A DNA stretch of 52,844 nt from Candidatus Tenebribacter davisii (GTDB taxonomy: Bacteria; Cloacimonadota; Cloacimonadia; Cloacimonadales; TCS61), in assembly GCA_030765535.1 (NCBI GenBank), contig JAVCCH010000176.1, positions 1 to 52,844 of the forward strand. Direction: 5' to 3'. Below the pieces are notes generated by a model that was given only the letters and a program-made list of their open reading frames with translations, ran no database searches and was not told where the DNA came from. A program made the translations under genes and the position numbers. This document shows, in pieces, positions 7,817 to 15,375 of this stretch. The stretch's first letter is position 1. Each line of letters begins with the position of its first letter.

Positions 7817-7862
7817 AGCAAAAGCTTAGCAAAAGCCTAGCAAACGTGTAGCAAAACGTAGC
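7817..7862 (+). repeat. Helically phased repeat array 2 (four units plus a partial)
   Basis: The units are AGCAAAAGCTT, AGCAAAAGCCT, AGCAAACGTGT, AGCAAAACGT and a partial AGC, with spacing 11, 11, 11 and 10. The first unit resembles the first unit of array 1 (AGCAAATGCTA). The array runs straight into TATATAG and the microsatellite. Confidence 0.6.
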
Positions 7863-7867
7863 TATAT

Positions 7868-7910
7868 AGAAGAGAAGAGAAGAGAAGAGAAGAGAAGAGA
7901 AGAGAAGAGA
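7868..7910 (+). repeat. (AGAAG)n microsatellite
   Basis: More than eight tandem copies of a purine-only 5-mer. Such tracts slip easily during replication and can form triplex DNA. No gene overlaps it, so it is not an obvious phase-variation switch of a coding frame. Confidence 0.85.
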
Positions 7911-8294
7911 TAAGAGTAAAAGAATATATAAGAAAGAAAAAGAATTTTGAGTGAATGAAGGTAAGTGAAGAGAGAATGAGAAGAAGAGGTAAGTCTGAAA
8001 AAATACTATATACGCTTTTTTCTTCTCTTTCATAAACCACAATCTTCTAATCATCTCTCTTCATACCTACCAAATGTTTCCATACTCGTACACTATTTCT
8101 CAAAGAGCATGTTAGGAACCCAACTCACGTACACCCACTCATTCACCTGCCTATTTGGGCTTACGCCTTTAGTACCTCTTGCTGTGCCCGACCCCCTTCT
8201 ACAGGAATAACGGTTTTGGAATCAACTTTTCCTTTATAGCGTAGTAGATATTTACATAAAAGACTGATATAAAAGATATTAAGCTTTTGTGCTT

Positions 8295-8657
8295 CTATTC
8301 ATCAAATCTACAAAATACTTCATTAACCCTATTCATTAATATTCCTTCTGTGGCAAAGTGAAGAATATTTCTGTCACATTGAATTTTAGCATCAAAATTA
8401 GTATCAAAATAAGCATCAATCATTAAACAAAAGTCATTAAATGTATAGATACTACCTGCTCTGCTGAAGGTATACATAAAATCAATAACTCTTTCCCAGT
8501 GCTTTTCTTTCAACACCGGGTGTTCTTTTTTCATATATGCCTTATAGATTTCGAGATAATACTCAATTATTTTTAAGAAATAATCATCCTGTCCTTTCAA
8601 GGACCATTTATCTTTTTTATTTATTAGTTTTATTATATTATTCTTATTAGTGTGCAC
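8295..8657 (-). CDS. Hypothetical protein, 120 aa, last gene of the mobile-element operon
   Basis: The start is GTG at 8657-8655, with a G-rich site (AAGGGG) about a dozen bases upstream. The protein is mostly helical, with many aromatic and charged residues (YFLKIIEYYLEIYKAYMKKE; HWERVIDFMYTFSRAGS). It has no signal, no cysteine pattern and no recognised motif. It follows the winged-helix gene by 54 bases on the same strand. Its position suggests an accessory replication or regulation protein, but that is context only. Confidence 0.5.
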   Translation of the reverse strand: MHTNKNNIIKLINKKDKWSLKGQDDYFLKIIEYYLEIYKAYMKKEHPVLKEKHWERVIDFMYTFSRAGSIYTFNDFCLMIDAYFDTNFDAKIQCDRNILHFATEGILMNRVNEVFCRFDE

Positions 8658-8711
8658 TTTTCGTAACCCCTTGTGCTCAATAAATGCACTATTAGGTGAG
8701 TCAATTTCTCC

Positions 8712-9071
8712 TCACAACCCACCTTCTTCTATTAATTTTGTGATTAAACCAACATCATCCGAAATCCAAAAGTATCTTCTTGTTGACCCATTTCTGTTGT
8801 CTTGCTTCAGTAATCCCAATTCTTGTAATTTCTTAATCTCTATCCTTTGTTGTCTCCCAGTTAAACAAGTTGCTTTCCCTAAGCTTTCAATCGTATTAAA
8901 GAAATAACCATCAGGAGTTAACTCTCCTCGATTCTTAAAGTAATGATATCTTGAAAGTAATTCCGAATAAATAAGTGTACTCCTTAATCCGATTCTCCTT
9001 ATTAAATTCTTATTAATTATGATGTAACCACCAATTTCAAATTGTTCAATTATCTCATCATATGCACTCAT
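8712..9071 (-). CDS. Winged-helix protein resembling plasmid/phage replication initiator N-termini
   Basis: 119 aa. GGAGG lies a few bases before the ATG, inside the previous gene. Residues 17-35 (IIINKNLIRRIGLRSTLIYS) and 42-75 (YHYFKNRGELTPDGYFFNT, then IESLGKATCLTGRQQ) fit the winged-helix domain at the start of RepA/DnaD-type initiators, which open with a short strand and an A-L/I-Y-x-L-L helix. The segment ending LQELGLLKQ and the basic wing (NRNGSTRRYFWI) complete it. The protein stops after this domain, so a catalytic or origin-melting domain is absent, and a regulator remains possible. It overlaps the upstream gene by a base triplet (TAATG-type junction), showing translational coupling. 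Confidence 0.55.
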   Translation of the reverse strand: MSAYDEIIEQFEIGGYIIINKNLIRRIGLRSTLIYSELLSRYHYFKNRGELTPDGYFFNTIESLGKATCLTGRQQRIEIKKLQELGLLKQDNRNGSTRRYFWISDDVGLITKLIEEGGL

Positions 9072-9430
9072 TATTCCACCTCCTTTAAATTAGGATTAGT
9101 AGGAATAATTTTATGGGCTAACCGTTTCTCCTTATTCTTTAACCATCGACCATAACGATACACTCTTCTGGAATGGCTCCCAGTTGCAAATAATAGGTGC
9201 AAATTTGCGACATCTGTTTCAAAGGTATATAACTTATCATCTGTATCCCATTCTTTAGTAGTTATACCTTCTTTTTTCAACTGGAGAAATATTCTCTTAC
9301 TCCAACAATACACTCCAAGAGTTGAATTTGATTTCTTATAAATCTCCATATACTTTGTGAGTAAGAAATCATCACCAATTTCATCTTTATAAAGCAAGTG
9401 TTTGTGTTCTTTAGTTATTAAGCTTTTCAT
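9071..9430 (-). CDS. Hypothetical protein, 119 aa, in mobile-element operon
   Basis: No recognised domain. It is rich in Lys and aromatics, with YMEIYKKSNSTLGVYCWSKR in the middle and a basic end (HSRRVYRYGRWLKNKEKRL). Its ATG overlaps the stop of the HTH gene (ATGA), and its stop overlaps the start of the winged-helix gene, so the three are translationally coupled. Coupling between two DNA-binding proteins suggests a role in regulation, excision or replication of the element. Confidence 0.5.
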   Translation of the reverse strand: MKSLITKEHKHLLYKDEIGDDFLLTKYMEIYKKSNSTLGVYCWSKRIFLQLKKEGITTKEWDTDDKLYTFETDVANLHLLFATGSHSRRVYRYGRWLKNKEKRLAHKIIPTNPNLKEVE

Positions 9431-9705
9431 GATGTCACCACCAGATGTTCAATTGCTTCTGCTTCAATCTGTTCTTGTGATTTGTAATAAGAACCGTTAC
9501 CTAAAACAAATTTGTCTAAATCTTCAATTTTGAAATAGATTTTTCGTCTGGGTTTACAAAATGGAATTGTACGATTATGAGTATAGGAATATAAAGTTGA
9601 TATTTTTAAATCTAAATACTCGCTTGCTTCTTCAATAGTGACAAAGAGTTTGTTGGTTTGAAGTTGTTTAAATTCTAATTGTTCTTGTCCTTTTTGGTTT
9701 TTCAT
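9427..9705 (-). CDS. Excisionase-type helix-turn-helix protein (HTH_17)
   Basis: Small MerR/excisionase-like DNA-binding protein. The core reads FVTIEEASEYLDLKISTLYS, then a basic turn (CKPRRKIYFKIEDLDKFV), the HTH_17 pattern common in mobile elements of this phylum group. ATG at 9705-9703 is preferred: it lies eight bases after AAGGAGG. GTG at 9711 is only two bases from that site. An inverted repeat overlaps the ribosome-binding site. It is first gene of a coupled operon reading toward 8295. It probably controls excision or the operon itself. No integrase is seen in the window. Confidence 0.7.
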   Translation of the reverse strand: MKNQKGQEQLEFKQLQTNKLFVTIEEASEYLDLKISTLYSYTHNRTIPFCKPRRKIYFKIEDLDKFVLGNGSYYKSQEQIEAEAIEHLVVTS

Positions 9706-9738
9706 TTTCACTTCCTCCTTTACTTAGAAGGAGTGAAA
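9706..9738 (-). promoter_or_regulatory. Inverted repeat covering the ribosome-binding site of the HTH gene
   Basis: TTTCACT (9706-9712) is matched by AGTGAAA (9732-9738), with an inner CTCCTT/AAGGAG pairing. In the minus-strand transcript the AAGGAGG ribosome-binding site lies within the inner stem and the ATG follows directly. It could be an SD-hiding hairpin, or a dyad operator bound by the HTH protein it precedes. Confidence 0.45.
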
Positions 9739-9789
9739 TCTTTAGTTACAATGTTACTTTTGGAGTTACTTAATCAAAATAGATAATAA

Positions 9790-11133
9790 TTAATCCCATG
9801 AAATATCTTCTAATGGCTTATATGAAAAATAATACCCTGTTTCAATATAAGACATAAAGTGCTGATATAATTTAATGTGACCATTTAATTTGATGCTATC
9901 TAAAGCTTTCTTATAATTTTTATATACTGAAATTCTCACTTTCTCTGATCCTGTATCTTTGATTTGGTTAAAACGTGTATTTGAACATTTTCTTTCAATT
10001 ATATCAATTTCTTCTTCAATAGACTCAATTCTCCCAATATCATTATTATCCTTCGCTTCATATAAATCAGAGTAAAGAAGTTTCAATTCAGTTTTTACTT
10101 CATTTTTAAATCTCTCATCCATAATCGATTGTTTGATATTTTCCTCAATCACTAAACCTTCTTCTTTTACTTGTATATGTTTATTAGAACTTTCAACTGA
10201 CATAGTGTTAACAAGCTCTTTGCAGTGAATTTTAGTAAAAGGATGATGAACTAAATAATCTATATAGCTCATCCCAGTATAGTTTTTAAATATTCCTGAA
10301 ACTCCTTCATAGACAACGTTCCAGTAATCATCTTGTTTTATAAATGAATTATCAGATTCTGATACCTGCAATTTAATACTATCACTTTTATAGGTTTCTT
10401 GATATATTGCACCTATTCGATTAGCTAAATCTTTTAAAACTTCTGATGCAATTAACTTTTCTACGTAATCATTATAACTTCCTAAACTAATAAGATTGTA
10501 GATTTCTTCATTCACTCGATTGTTAATTAATTCCTCGGTTGTAGGCATGAATCTACGATTTAGAAAATTATCTGTATTATGTGAATTCTTTATTTTTAAG
10601 GATGTTATGATTTGAATCCAATAATTATTATCTGATTTATTAGTCTTCATTGTGTGGTCAGATTCATCAATAACTTTAAAATCCAAGGATATCCATTTAT
10701 CAAATTTAATATCTAAGTCTAATGATTTTAATTTAGATAATGTATCTGAATCATTTTTCAAACCTAATTCCAAAAATGATAACTCGAGTATAAAAAAAAT
10801 CCCTTTAGAAAAAAGTAAATACTTATAAAACTCATTATATGATTGTTGAAGTAGAAAAACCTTACCTATATGTGATAATATGATTTCATATTTTCGTGTA
10901 ATTTTTTTATTTATCTTCCACCCTGATTTATTAGTGAATTGGATGAATCCCTTAATACCTATCTCAATATAATTATGTAGTTCTTTGTACTCATTCTTAT
11001 ATAAATTCATTGCGGAATGAGAATTACAATTTTTTTTATACTGAATTCTAACATATTTCTCAAGGTCTGATATTCGTTTTGTTAGAATTGAATTTATTTT
11101 TTTATTCAATTTCCTTCTACTTATCTTAGCCAT
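9790..11133 (-). CDS. Hypothetical protein with the C-terminal module seen in large ATPase/TPR regulators
   Basis: 447 aa, starting at ATG 11133 after GGAAGA. The first ~260 residues are helical and unrecognised. Residues 266-308 (QDDYWNVVYEGVSGIFKNY, then TGMSYIDYLVHHP and KIHCKEL) match a conserved segment, GDYW-x-V-x-Y-E-G...KGL-x-YL-x-LL-x-NPG...EL. Residues 339-441 match its usual partner: a coiled coil with EAKDNNDIGRIESIEEEIDI, then EKVRISVYKNYKKALDSI and ETGYYFSYKP. I know this pair from the C-termini of actinobacterial and myxobacterial AAA-ATPase or TPR regulators, where it ends ERARVNV...TG-x-C-x-Y-x-P. Here it stands without an ATPase. It is the gene nearest the tRNA-Pro integration site, 333 bases away. 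Confidence 0.55.
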   Translation of the reverse strand: MAKISRRKLNKKINSILTKRISDLEKYVRIQYKKNCNSHSAMNLYKNEYKELHNYIEIGIKGFIQFTNKSGWKINKKITRKYEIILSHIGKVFLLQQSYNEFYKYLLFSKGIFFILELSFLELGLKNDSDTLSKLKSLDLDIKFDKWISLDFKVIDESDHTMKTNKSDNNYWIQIITSLKIKNSHNTDNFLNRRFMPTTEELINNRVNEEIYNLISLGSYNDYVEKLIASEVLKDLANRIGAIYQETYKSDSIKLQVSESDNSFIKQDDYWNVVYEGVSGIFKNYTGMSYIDYLVHHPFTKIHCKELVNTMSVESSNKHIQVKEEGLVIEENIKQSIMDERFKNEVKTELKLLYSDLYEAKDNNDIGRIESIEEEIDIIERKCSNTRFNQIKDTGSEKVRISVYKNYKKALDSIKLNGHIKLYQHFMSYIETGYYFSYKPLEDISWD

Positions 11134-11466
11134 TTTCTTCCATCAAGATTGCTTTCATTAAAAAGTTTACTAATTGAATTCATTACAACATCTCCCAGAT
11201 AAATAATTCTTCATTAATAATTAATATTTGATGACACGCGTATTTGTCAATTAATTAGAGTTGAAGTCTCATTGATAAATTATTTGCTCACCAAAATAAA
11301 TTGGAAAATTATTAGAAAATGAATTTGCTCTAATATTGTAAATAATCAATACGCGAATACTCACTTATTATTTCACTTTCACAGCAAATTTCACAACAAT
11401 ACATTTTATTACTATCGATTAAAAATGGTTTATAATGTTGTTAAATATAGAGTTAGGAGAATGAAA
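11134..11466. other. Intergenic region next to the tRNA-Pro 3' end
   Basis: 333 bases of AT-rich DNA between the 447-aa gene and the tRNA. If an element integrated in the tRNA, its attachment site would lie at the right end of this stretch. I saw no integrase gene and no obvious second copy of the tRNA 3' end inside the window, but I could not search exhaustively. Confidence 0.4.
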
Positions 11467-11544
11467 TGGTCGGGATGAGAAGATTTGAACTTCCGACCTT
11501 TCGGCCCCGAACCGAACGCGCTGACCGAACTGCGCTACATCCCG
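11467..11544 (-). tRNA. tRNA-Pro (anticodon CGG)
   Basis: On the minus strand the acceptor stem is CGGGATG (11544-11538) paired with CATCCCG (11477-11471), followed by discriminator A and an encoded CCA. The D stem is GCGC/GCGC. The anticodon stem is TTCGG/CCGAA around loop TTCGGGG, so the anticodon is CGG (codon CCG). The T arm has GGAAG, loop TTCAAAT and CTTCT. The 3' end faces the accessory region, the usual orientation for tRNA-targeted integration. Confidence 0.93.
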
Positions 11545-11573
11545 ACGAGAACATTTTTTTTTTCTGCAAGATG

Positions 11574-11667
11574 TTGTCAACTATTCCAGAATATATTAAA
11601 ATTATTTAATACAAGCAATTATTATCTTGACGTGATATTGGCTCAAAAATTGCTTCTAAATTATAAT
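11574..11667 (+). promoter_or_regulatory. Candidate sigma70-type promoters of the C25 peptidase gene
   Basis: TTGTCA (11574-11579), 17 bases, TAAAAT (11597-11602) is one candidate. TTGGCT (11638-11643), 18 bases, TATAAT (11662-11667) is a second, placing the start of transcription about 15 bases before the ATG. Both are consensus matches only. Confidence 0.35.
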
Positions 11668-11687
11668 AAAATAGATAGGAGAAATAG

Positions 11688-14600
11688 ATGAAATTTAAAA
11701 TATTTTTAATAGTTATGCTGCTACCGGTATTTGTTTTAGCAATTGATCTTAAAGTTGAAGAACCAACTATAAGGGGAATTAACTTCCAAAATGAACTTCC
11801 GCAGATCATTGAACCGGGTCAACCTTCCATACCATATATTCCGGTAAAGATCCTGCTTCCAATGGGGCAGAAATTGAATTCAATTAATGTAGAACTTAGT
11901 AATATGGATCAGTTAAATGGTTATAGGATTATAGATTTTGCTAAGAAAATGCAGCCCATGTCAAAAGCTGTACCTGATAATACTATTAAAGATAAATCAA
12001 TTTATTCTAAAAATGCAAATTTTCCTATTATGAATTTTGAATTATTGGGAACTCAAAGAGTTAAAGGATATGACCTGGCAATAGTTAATATTTATCCTTA
12101 TAAATATAATCCTGTAACAGGAATTGTAACCTGGTTTCAGACAGCTGAGATCTCTTTAAATACAGAGTTTGATGATAATGTCTATGATAATCAGAATAAG
12201 ATGATGATAGAAAGTTATAAAACCGATATTGAGAAAATGGTTGTTAACCCTGAAGATCTTTACAATTATGAAAAAACATACAACAATTCTTCTCGCACAT
12301 TAGTTGATCCGGCTGATCCTTTTACCATGATTGTAATTACAGATGAGGAACGTGAGGTATACCTGCAGGATTTTGTAGATTGGAAAATTGATCATAATAT
12401 ATCCACAGGTGTATTTCTAACTTCAGATATATATACCGAATATCCAGGTGATAATGAACAGGAAAAGATCAAAAATTTTATTATTGATGCTTATGTAACC
12501 TTTTCCGGTACTACTTCACCTCTGGAATTTGTTTTATTGGGAGGAGATGATGAGGTTGTTCCCTTAAGAACAGTATTTATTGATACTGGCTGGGGTACTT
12601 ACGATTATAGTATGCCGTGTGATCTCTATTATGGATGTTTGGATAATGACTGGGATGGCAATGGTAATGGAACGTATGGTGAAGTTGCAGACGATGTTGA
12701 CCTTATCCCGGAAGTTTCAGTCGGTAGATTTCCCGCAGAAACTCAAGAAGAATTTCAAAATATTTTCAATAAGACTTCATATTACGTAGATAATCAAACA
12801 TATACTAATGATGTTGTCTTTCTGTTTGGAGAAAACTTGAACAATAGCCCTGTAACATGGGGTGGAGATTATAAAGATGAAGTTGCTGATTTAGCTCCAA
12901 GTTTAGAAAGTGAATATCATGTAAACAGACTTTATGAGCGTGAAGGAACATACAATTCTGATACTGTTCGTGATGCAATTAATAATGGTCTGGCAATTAT
13001 CAATCATATGGGACATTCAAACGAGAATATTGTTTTCGGACAGACTTCAAGCTATGTGAATACCTATACAAATACTAATTACGGCTTTGCCTATACCCAA
13101 GGCTGCTATCCTGCTGCTTTTGACGAATTGACCAGTTTGAGTAATGAGAGTATAGCAGAAAATCTGGTTATATCCGAGCATGGTCTTTATGCTTTTATCG
13201 GTAATACACGGTATGGCTGGTATAGTCCGGGAAATACTAATGGACCTTCACAATTTTACGATATAGCTTTTTTTGAAGCCATGTTTAATGATAATATGCG
13301 TCAACTTGGGAAATCCCTATCACAATCCCGGGCTGAACTTGTTAATATGGCATTGGCAGATGGTGTGATGCGCTGGGTACATTATGAACTGGTAATTCTA
13401 GGAGATCCTTCCGTTGAAGTAAAATATGCCAATGGTTCTTTTCCGTATGTTCATCCTGTGAGTGTTATGTATGATGACTCATTATATGGTGATGATGATA
13501 ATACTCCAAATCCCGGTGAACAGATCGAAGTATTTATAGAGTTAGAAAATATGGAAGGCTGGGCAGATGCTGAAGATGTCACAGCTTCTATTACCTTTGA
13601 AGATAACACAATTGAGGTTATAAATGGCATAGCCAGCTTTGGAGATATTCCTGTTGGAAGTTCCATAACAGGTCCTTCATTTATTATTCAAGCTCCCCAA
13701 GACTGTAATTATGATACTTATCTGTACACATTATATATTACTGCTCCTGTAAGTGGCGGGGGGTTATTTGAAATGGATTATGCAATGGAATTTGAAGTAT
13801 CTTTATTTCAGCAGAACTGGCCCTGGTCAGCCAGTAATCAAGTATTCTCAAACCCAATTATTTGTGATTTCAATAATGATGAGATAAAGGAAATCATGAT
13901 CATTGATGCTGGTTCAAATATTAATCTCTTACAGCCTGATGCACAAATGGTAAGTGGATTCCCTTGGACAGGCGATGCAAATATCTGGAAGAGTACAGCT
14001 TATGGAGACATGAATGATGATGGCTCTGAAGAAATAGTTATAGCAGACAGAGCTGGAAATATCTTTGCATTAGATAATACCGGTTCTCAGATATTCAGTT
14101 GTTCAATTGAGGCTCAAAATCTGCTTACTCCAATGATTTCAGATGTGAATGGTGATGGAGAAATGGATGTTGTTACATTTGACCTGGATAATAAACTCTC
14201 AGTATTTGATAATAGTGGAAACATCCTGCCAAATTTCCCGGTAGAACTGCCTAATACTCTTTTCTGTGATATGGCTTCTGCTGATCTTAATGAGAATGGT
14301 AAAAGTGAAATCTTGATCTCAACCCTTGATGGAAACTTATATGCTTATGCTGATGATGGTGAGAATATAAACGGATTTCCTTTAGTGCTGTCTGCTATTG
14401 CTGCAACAGCGCCAATTGTACTTGATAACAAAAATATTGTGATCGGAACGGTTGATAACAAATTGTATATAATTAGTCCAACTGGAGAAATTCTTGTTTC
14501 AAAAACAATTCCAGCTAAGATAGCAGGTTCTGCAATTGCAGCAGATTTTGATAATAATAATGAACTGGATATTGCTTTCACTACAATTCACGGTGAATTT

Positions 14601-15296
14601 TACATAATTGATCAAAATGGTACTGATTTACCAGGTTGGCCAGTTGATATTGACAGATTAATTTCAAATCCGCCCTTAGCTGTTGATCTTGATAATGATG
14701 ATAATGTTGAATTAGTTTGTTTTACGGATCAAAATGATTTTTATGCTTTTAATCTGGATGGAACTGAAGTAGATTTTGCTCCTGTAACAGTTAATATTGG
14801 TGCTTATGGTCCTGCAAGTGTAGAGGATATTGATGGTGATGGTGATTTCGATTTCATTTCAGGTACTATCGCTGGTGCTCTAATAATTGACTGCAAACTT
14901 CCAAAAGGGCATAAAATTCCATGGTCAACATATCGCGGAAATTACCAGAGAACGGGATTTTACGGTGATAATAAAGTTGTCACTGATGCAGAAGATATTA
15001 TTGTTATTCCGAAAAATCCAGTTCTTAATCAGAACTATCCAAATCCATTTAACCCCTTAACAAATATTTCGTTCAATTTGCCGGAGGCTAGTAAGGTAGA
15101 TTTGAATGTTTATAATATTCGCGGTCAGAAAGTACGTGTTCTTGCAAATGCAGAATCCAAAGCGAAAGGAGTGCAGAACATTCAGTGGAATGGTAAAGAC
15201 GATAACGGTAAAAAAGTAGGATCAGGAATTTATTTTTACAAACTGGATGTAGATAATTCAGTTGTAGATGTAAAGAAATGTATTTTACTTAAATAA
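11688..15296 (+). CDS. Secreted gingipain-like C25 cysteine peptidase with FG-GAP repeats and sorting domain
   Basis: 1202 aa. Signal peptide 1-18. Residues about 20-200 form a C25 propeptide-like region (GQPSIPYIPVKILLPMGQ). The catalytic domain spans about 205-590: PFTMIVITDEE, FVLLGGDDEVVPLR, VGRFPAET, INHMGHSNENI with catalytic His 443, and YTQGCYPAAFD with catalytic Cys 473, so the His-Cys dyad is present. An Ig-like stretch follows, then several FG-GAP/VCBS-type repeats (about 710-1090; for example DLDNDDNVELVCF and DIDGDGDFDFISG). The C-terminal 90 residues are the sorting domain (NQNYPNPFNP, VYNIRGQKVR, SGIYFYKLD, KKCILLK). AGGAG precedes the ATG. The product is probably exported to the cell surface by a type IX-like system and cleaves proteins outside the cell. 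Confidence 0.88.
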   Translation: MKFKIFLIVMLLPVFVLAIDLKVEEPTIRGINFQNELPQIIEPGQPSIPYIPVKILLPMGQKLNSINVELSNMDQLNGYRIIDFAKKMQPMSKAVPDNTIKDKSIYSKNANFPIMNFELLGTQRVKGYDLAIVNIYPYKYNPVTGIVTWFQTAEISLNTEFDDNVYDNQNKMMIESYKTDIEKMVVNPEDLYNYEKTYNNSSRTLVDPADPFTMIVITDEEREVYLQDFVDWKIDHNISTGVFLTSDIYTEYPGDNEQEKIKNFIIDAYVTFSGTTSPLEFVLLGGDDEVVPLRTVFIDTGWGTYDYSMPCDLYYGCLDNDWDGNGNGTYGEVADDVDLIPEVSVGRFPAETQEEFQNIFNKTSYYVDNQTYTNDVVFLFGENLNNSPVTWGGDYKDEVADLAPSLESEYHVNRLYEREGTYNSDTVRDAINNGLAIINHMGHSNENIVFGQTSSYVNTYTNTNYGFAYTQGCYPAAFDELTSLSNESIAENLVISEHGLYAFIGNTRYGWYSPGNTNGPSQFYDIAFFEAMFNDNMRQLGKSLSQSRAELVNMALADGVMRWVHYELVILGDPSVEVKYANGSFPYVHPVSVMYDDSLYGDDDNTPNPGEQIEVFIELENMEGWADAEDVTASITFEDNTIEVINGIASFGDIPVGSSITGPSFIIQAPQDCNYDTYLYTLYITAPVSGGGLFEMDYAMEFEVSLFQQNWPWSASNQVFSNPIICDFNNDEIKEIMIIDAGSNINLLQPDAQMVSGFPWTGDANIWKSTAYGDMNDDGSEEIVIADRAGNIFALDNTGSQIFSCSIEAQNLLTPMISDVNGDGEMDVVTFDLDNKLSVFDNSGNILPNFPVELPNTLFCDMASADLNENGKSEILISTLDGNLYAYADDGENINGFPLVLSAIAATAPIVLDNKNIVIGTVDNKLYIISPTGEILVSKTIPAKIAGSAIAADFDNNNELDIAFTTIHGEFYIIDQNGTDLPGWPVDIDRLISNPPLAVDLDNDDNVELVCFTDQNDFYAFNLDGTEVDFAPVTVNIGAYGPASVEDIDGDGDFDFISGTIAGALIIDCKLPKGHKIPWSTYRGNYQRTGFYGDNKVVTDAEDIIVIPKNPVLNQNYPNPFNPLTNISFNLPEASKVDLNVYNIRGQKVRVLANAESKAKGVQNIQWNGKDDNGKKVGSGIYFYKLDVDNSVVDVKKCILLK

Positions 15297-15308
15297 GTTT
15301 GAAAATAT

Positions 15309-15340
15309 AATAAACGGGTGGTTTTCCACCCGTTTATTGT
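15309..15340 (+). terminator. Rho-independent terminator after the C25 peptidase gene
   Basis: AATAAACGGGTGG pairs perfectly with CCACCCGTTTATT (13 bp) around a TTTT loop, followed by GTTTG. The A/T-rich outer stem gives U-runs on both strands, so it may act in both directions. Confidence 0.88.
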
Positions 15341-15375
15341 TTGACAGATAAGAAAAATATCGAAAAATCAATTTT

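Larger units (their letters stand above)
7259..8294. other. About 1 kb without genes, rich in repeats (possible replication/partition locus)
   Basis: Besides the terminator, this stretch contains a short degraded repeat copy (7407-7437), a poly-A run (about 7620-7630), two arrays of 10-11 bp repeats (7641-7693 and 7817-7862), a 5-bp microsatellite (about 7868-7910) and a locally GC-rich patch (about 8105-8215) in otherwise AT-rich DNA. The minus-strand frames across the microsatellite are low-complexity Leu/Ser/Phe strings, not proteins. Iterated repeats, AT-rich DNA and a nearby winged-helix gene together suggest an origin or centromere-like site of an integrated element. Confidence 0.45.

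Noticed and set aside
7641-7862. CRISPR array
   Set aside because: Units are 10-11 bp with no spacers and no cas genes; the pattern fits protein-binding repeats.
7761-8054. Minus-strand frames of Leu/Ser/Phe repeats
   Set aside because: They are translations of the (AGAAG)n microsatellite, with no real protein character.
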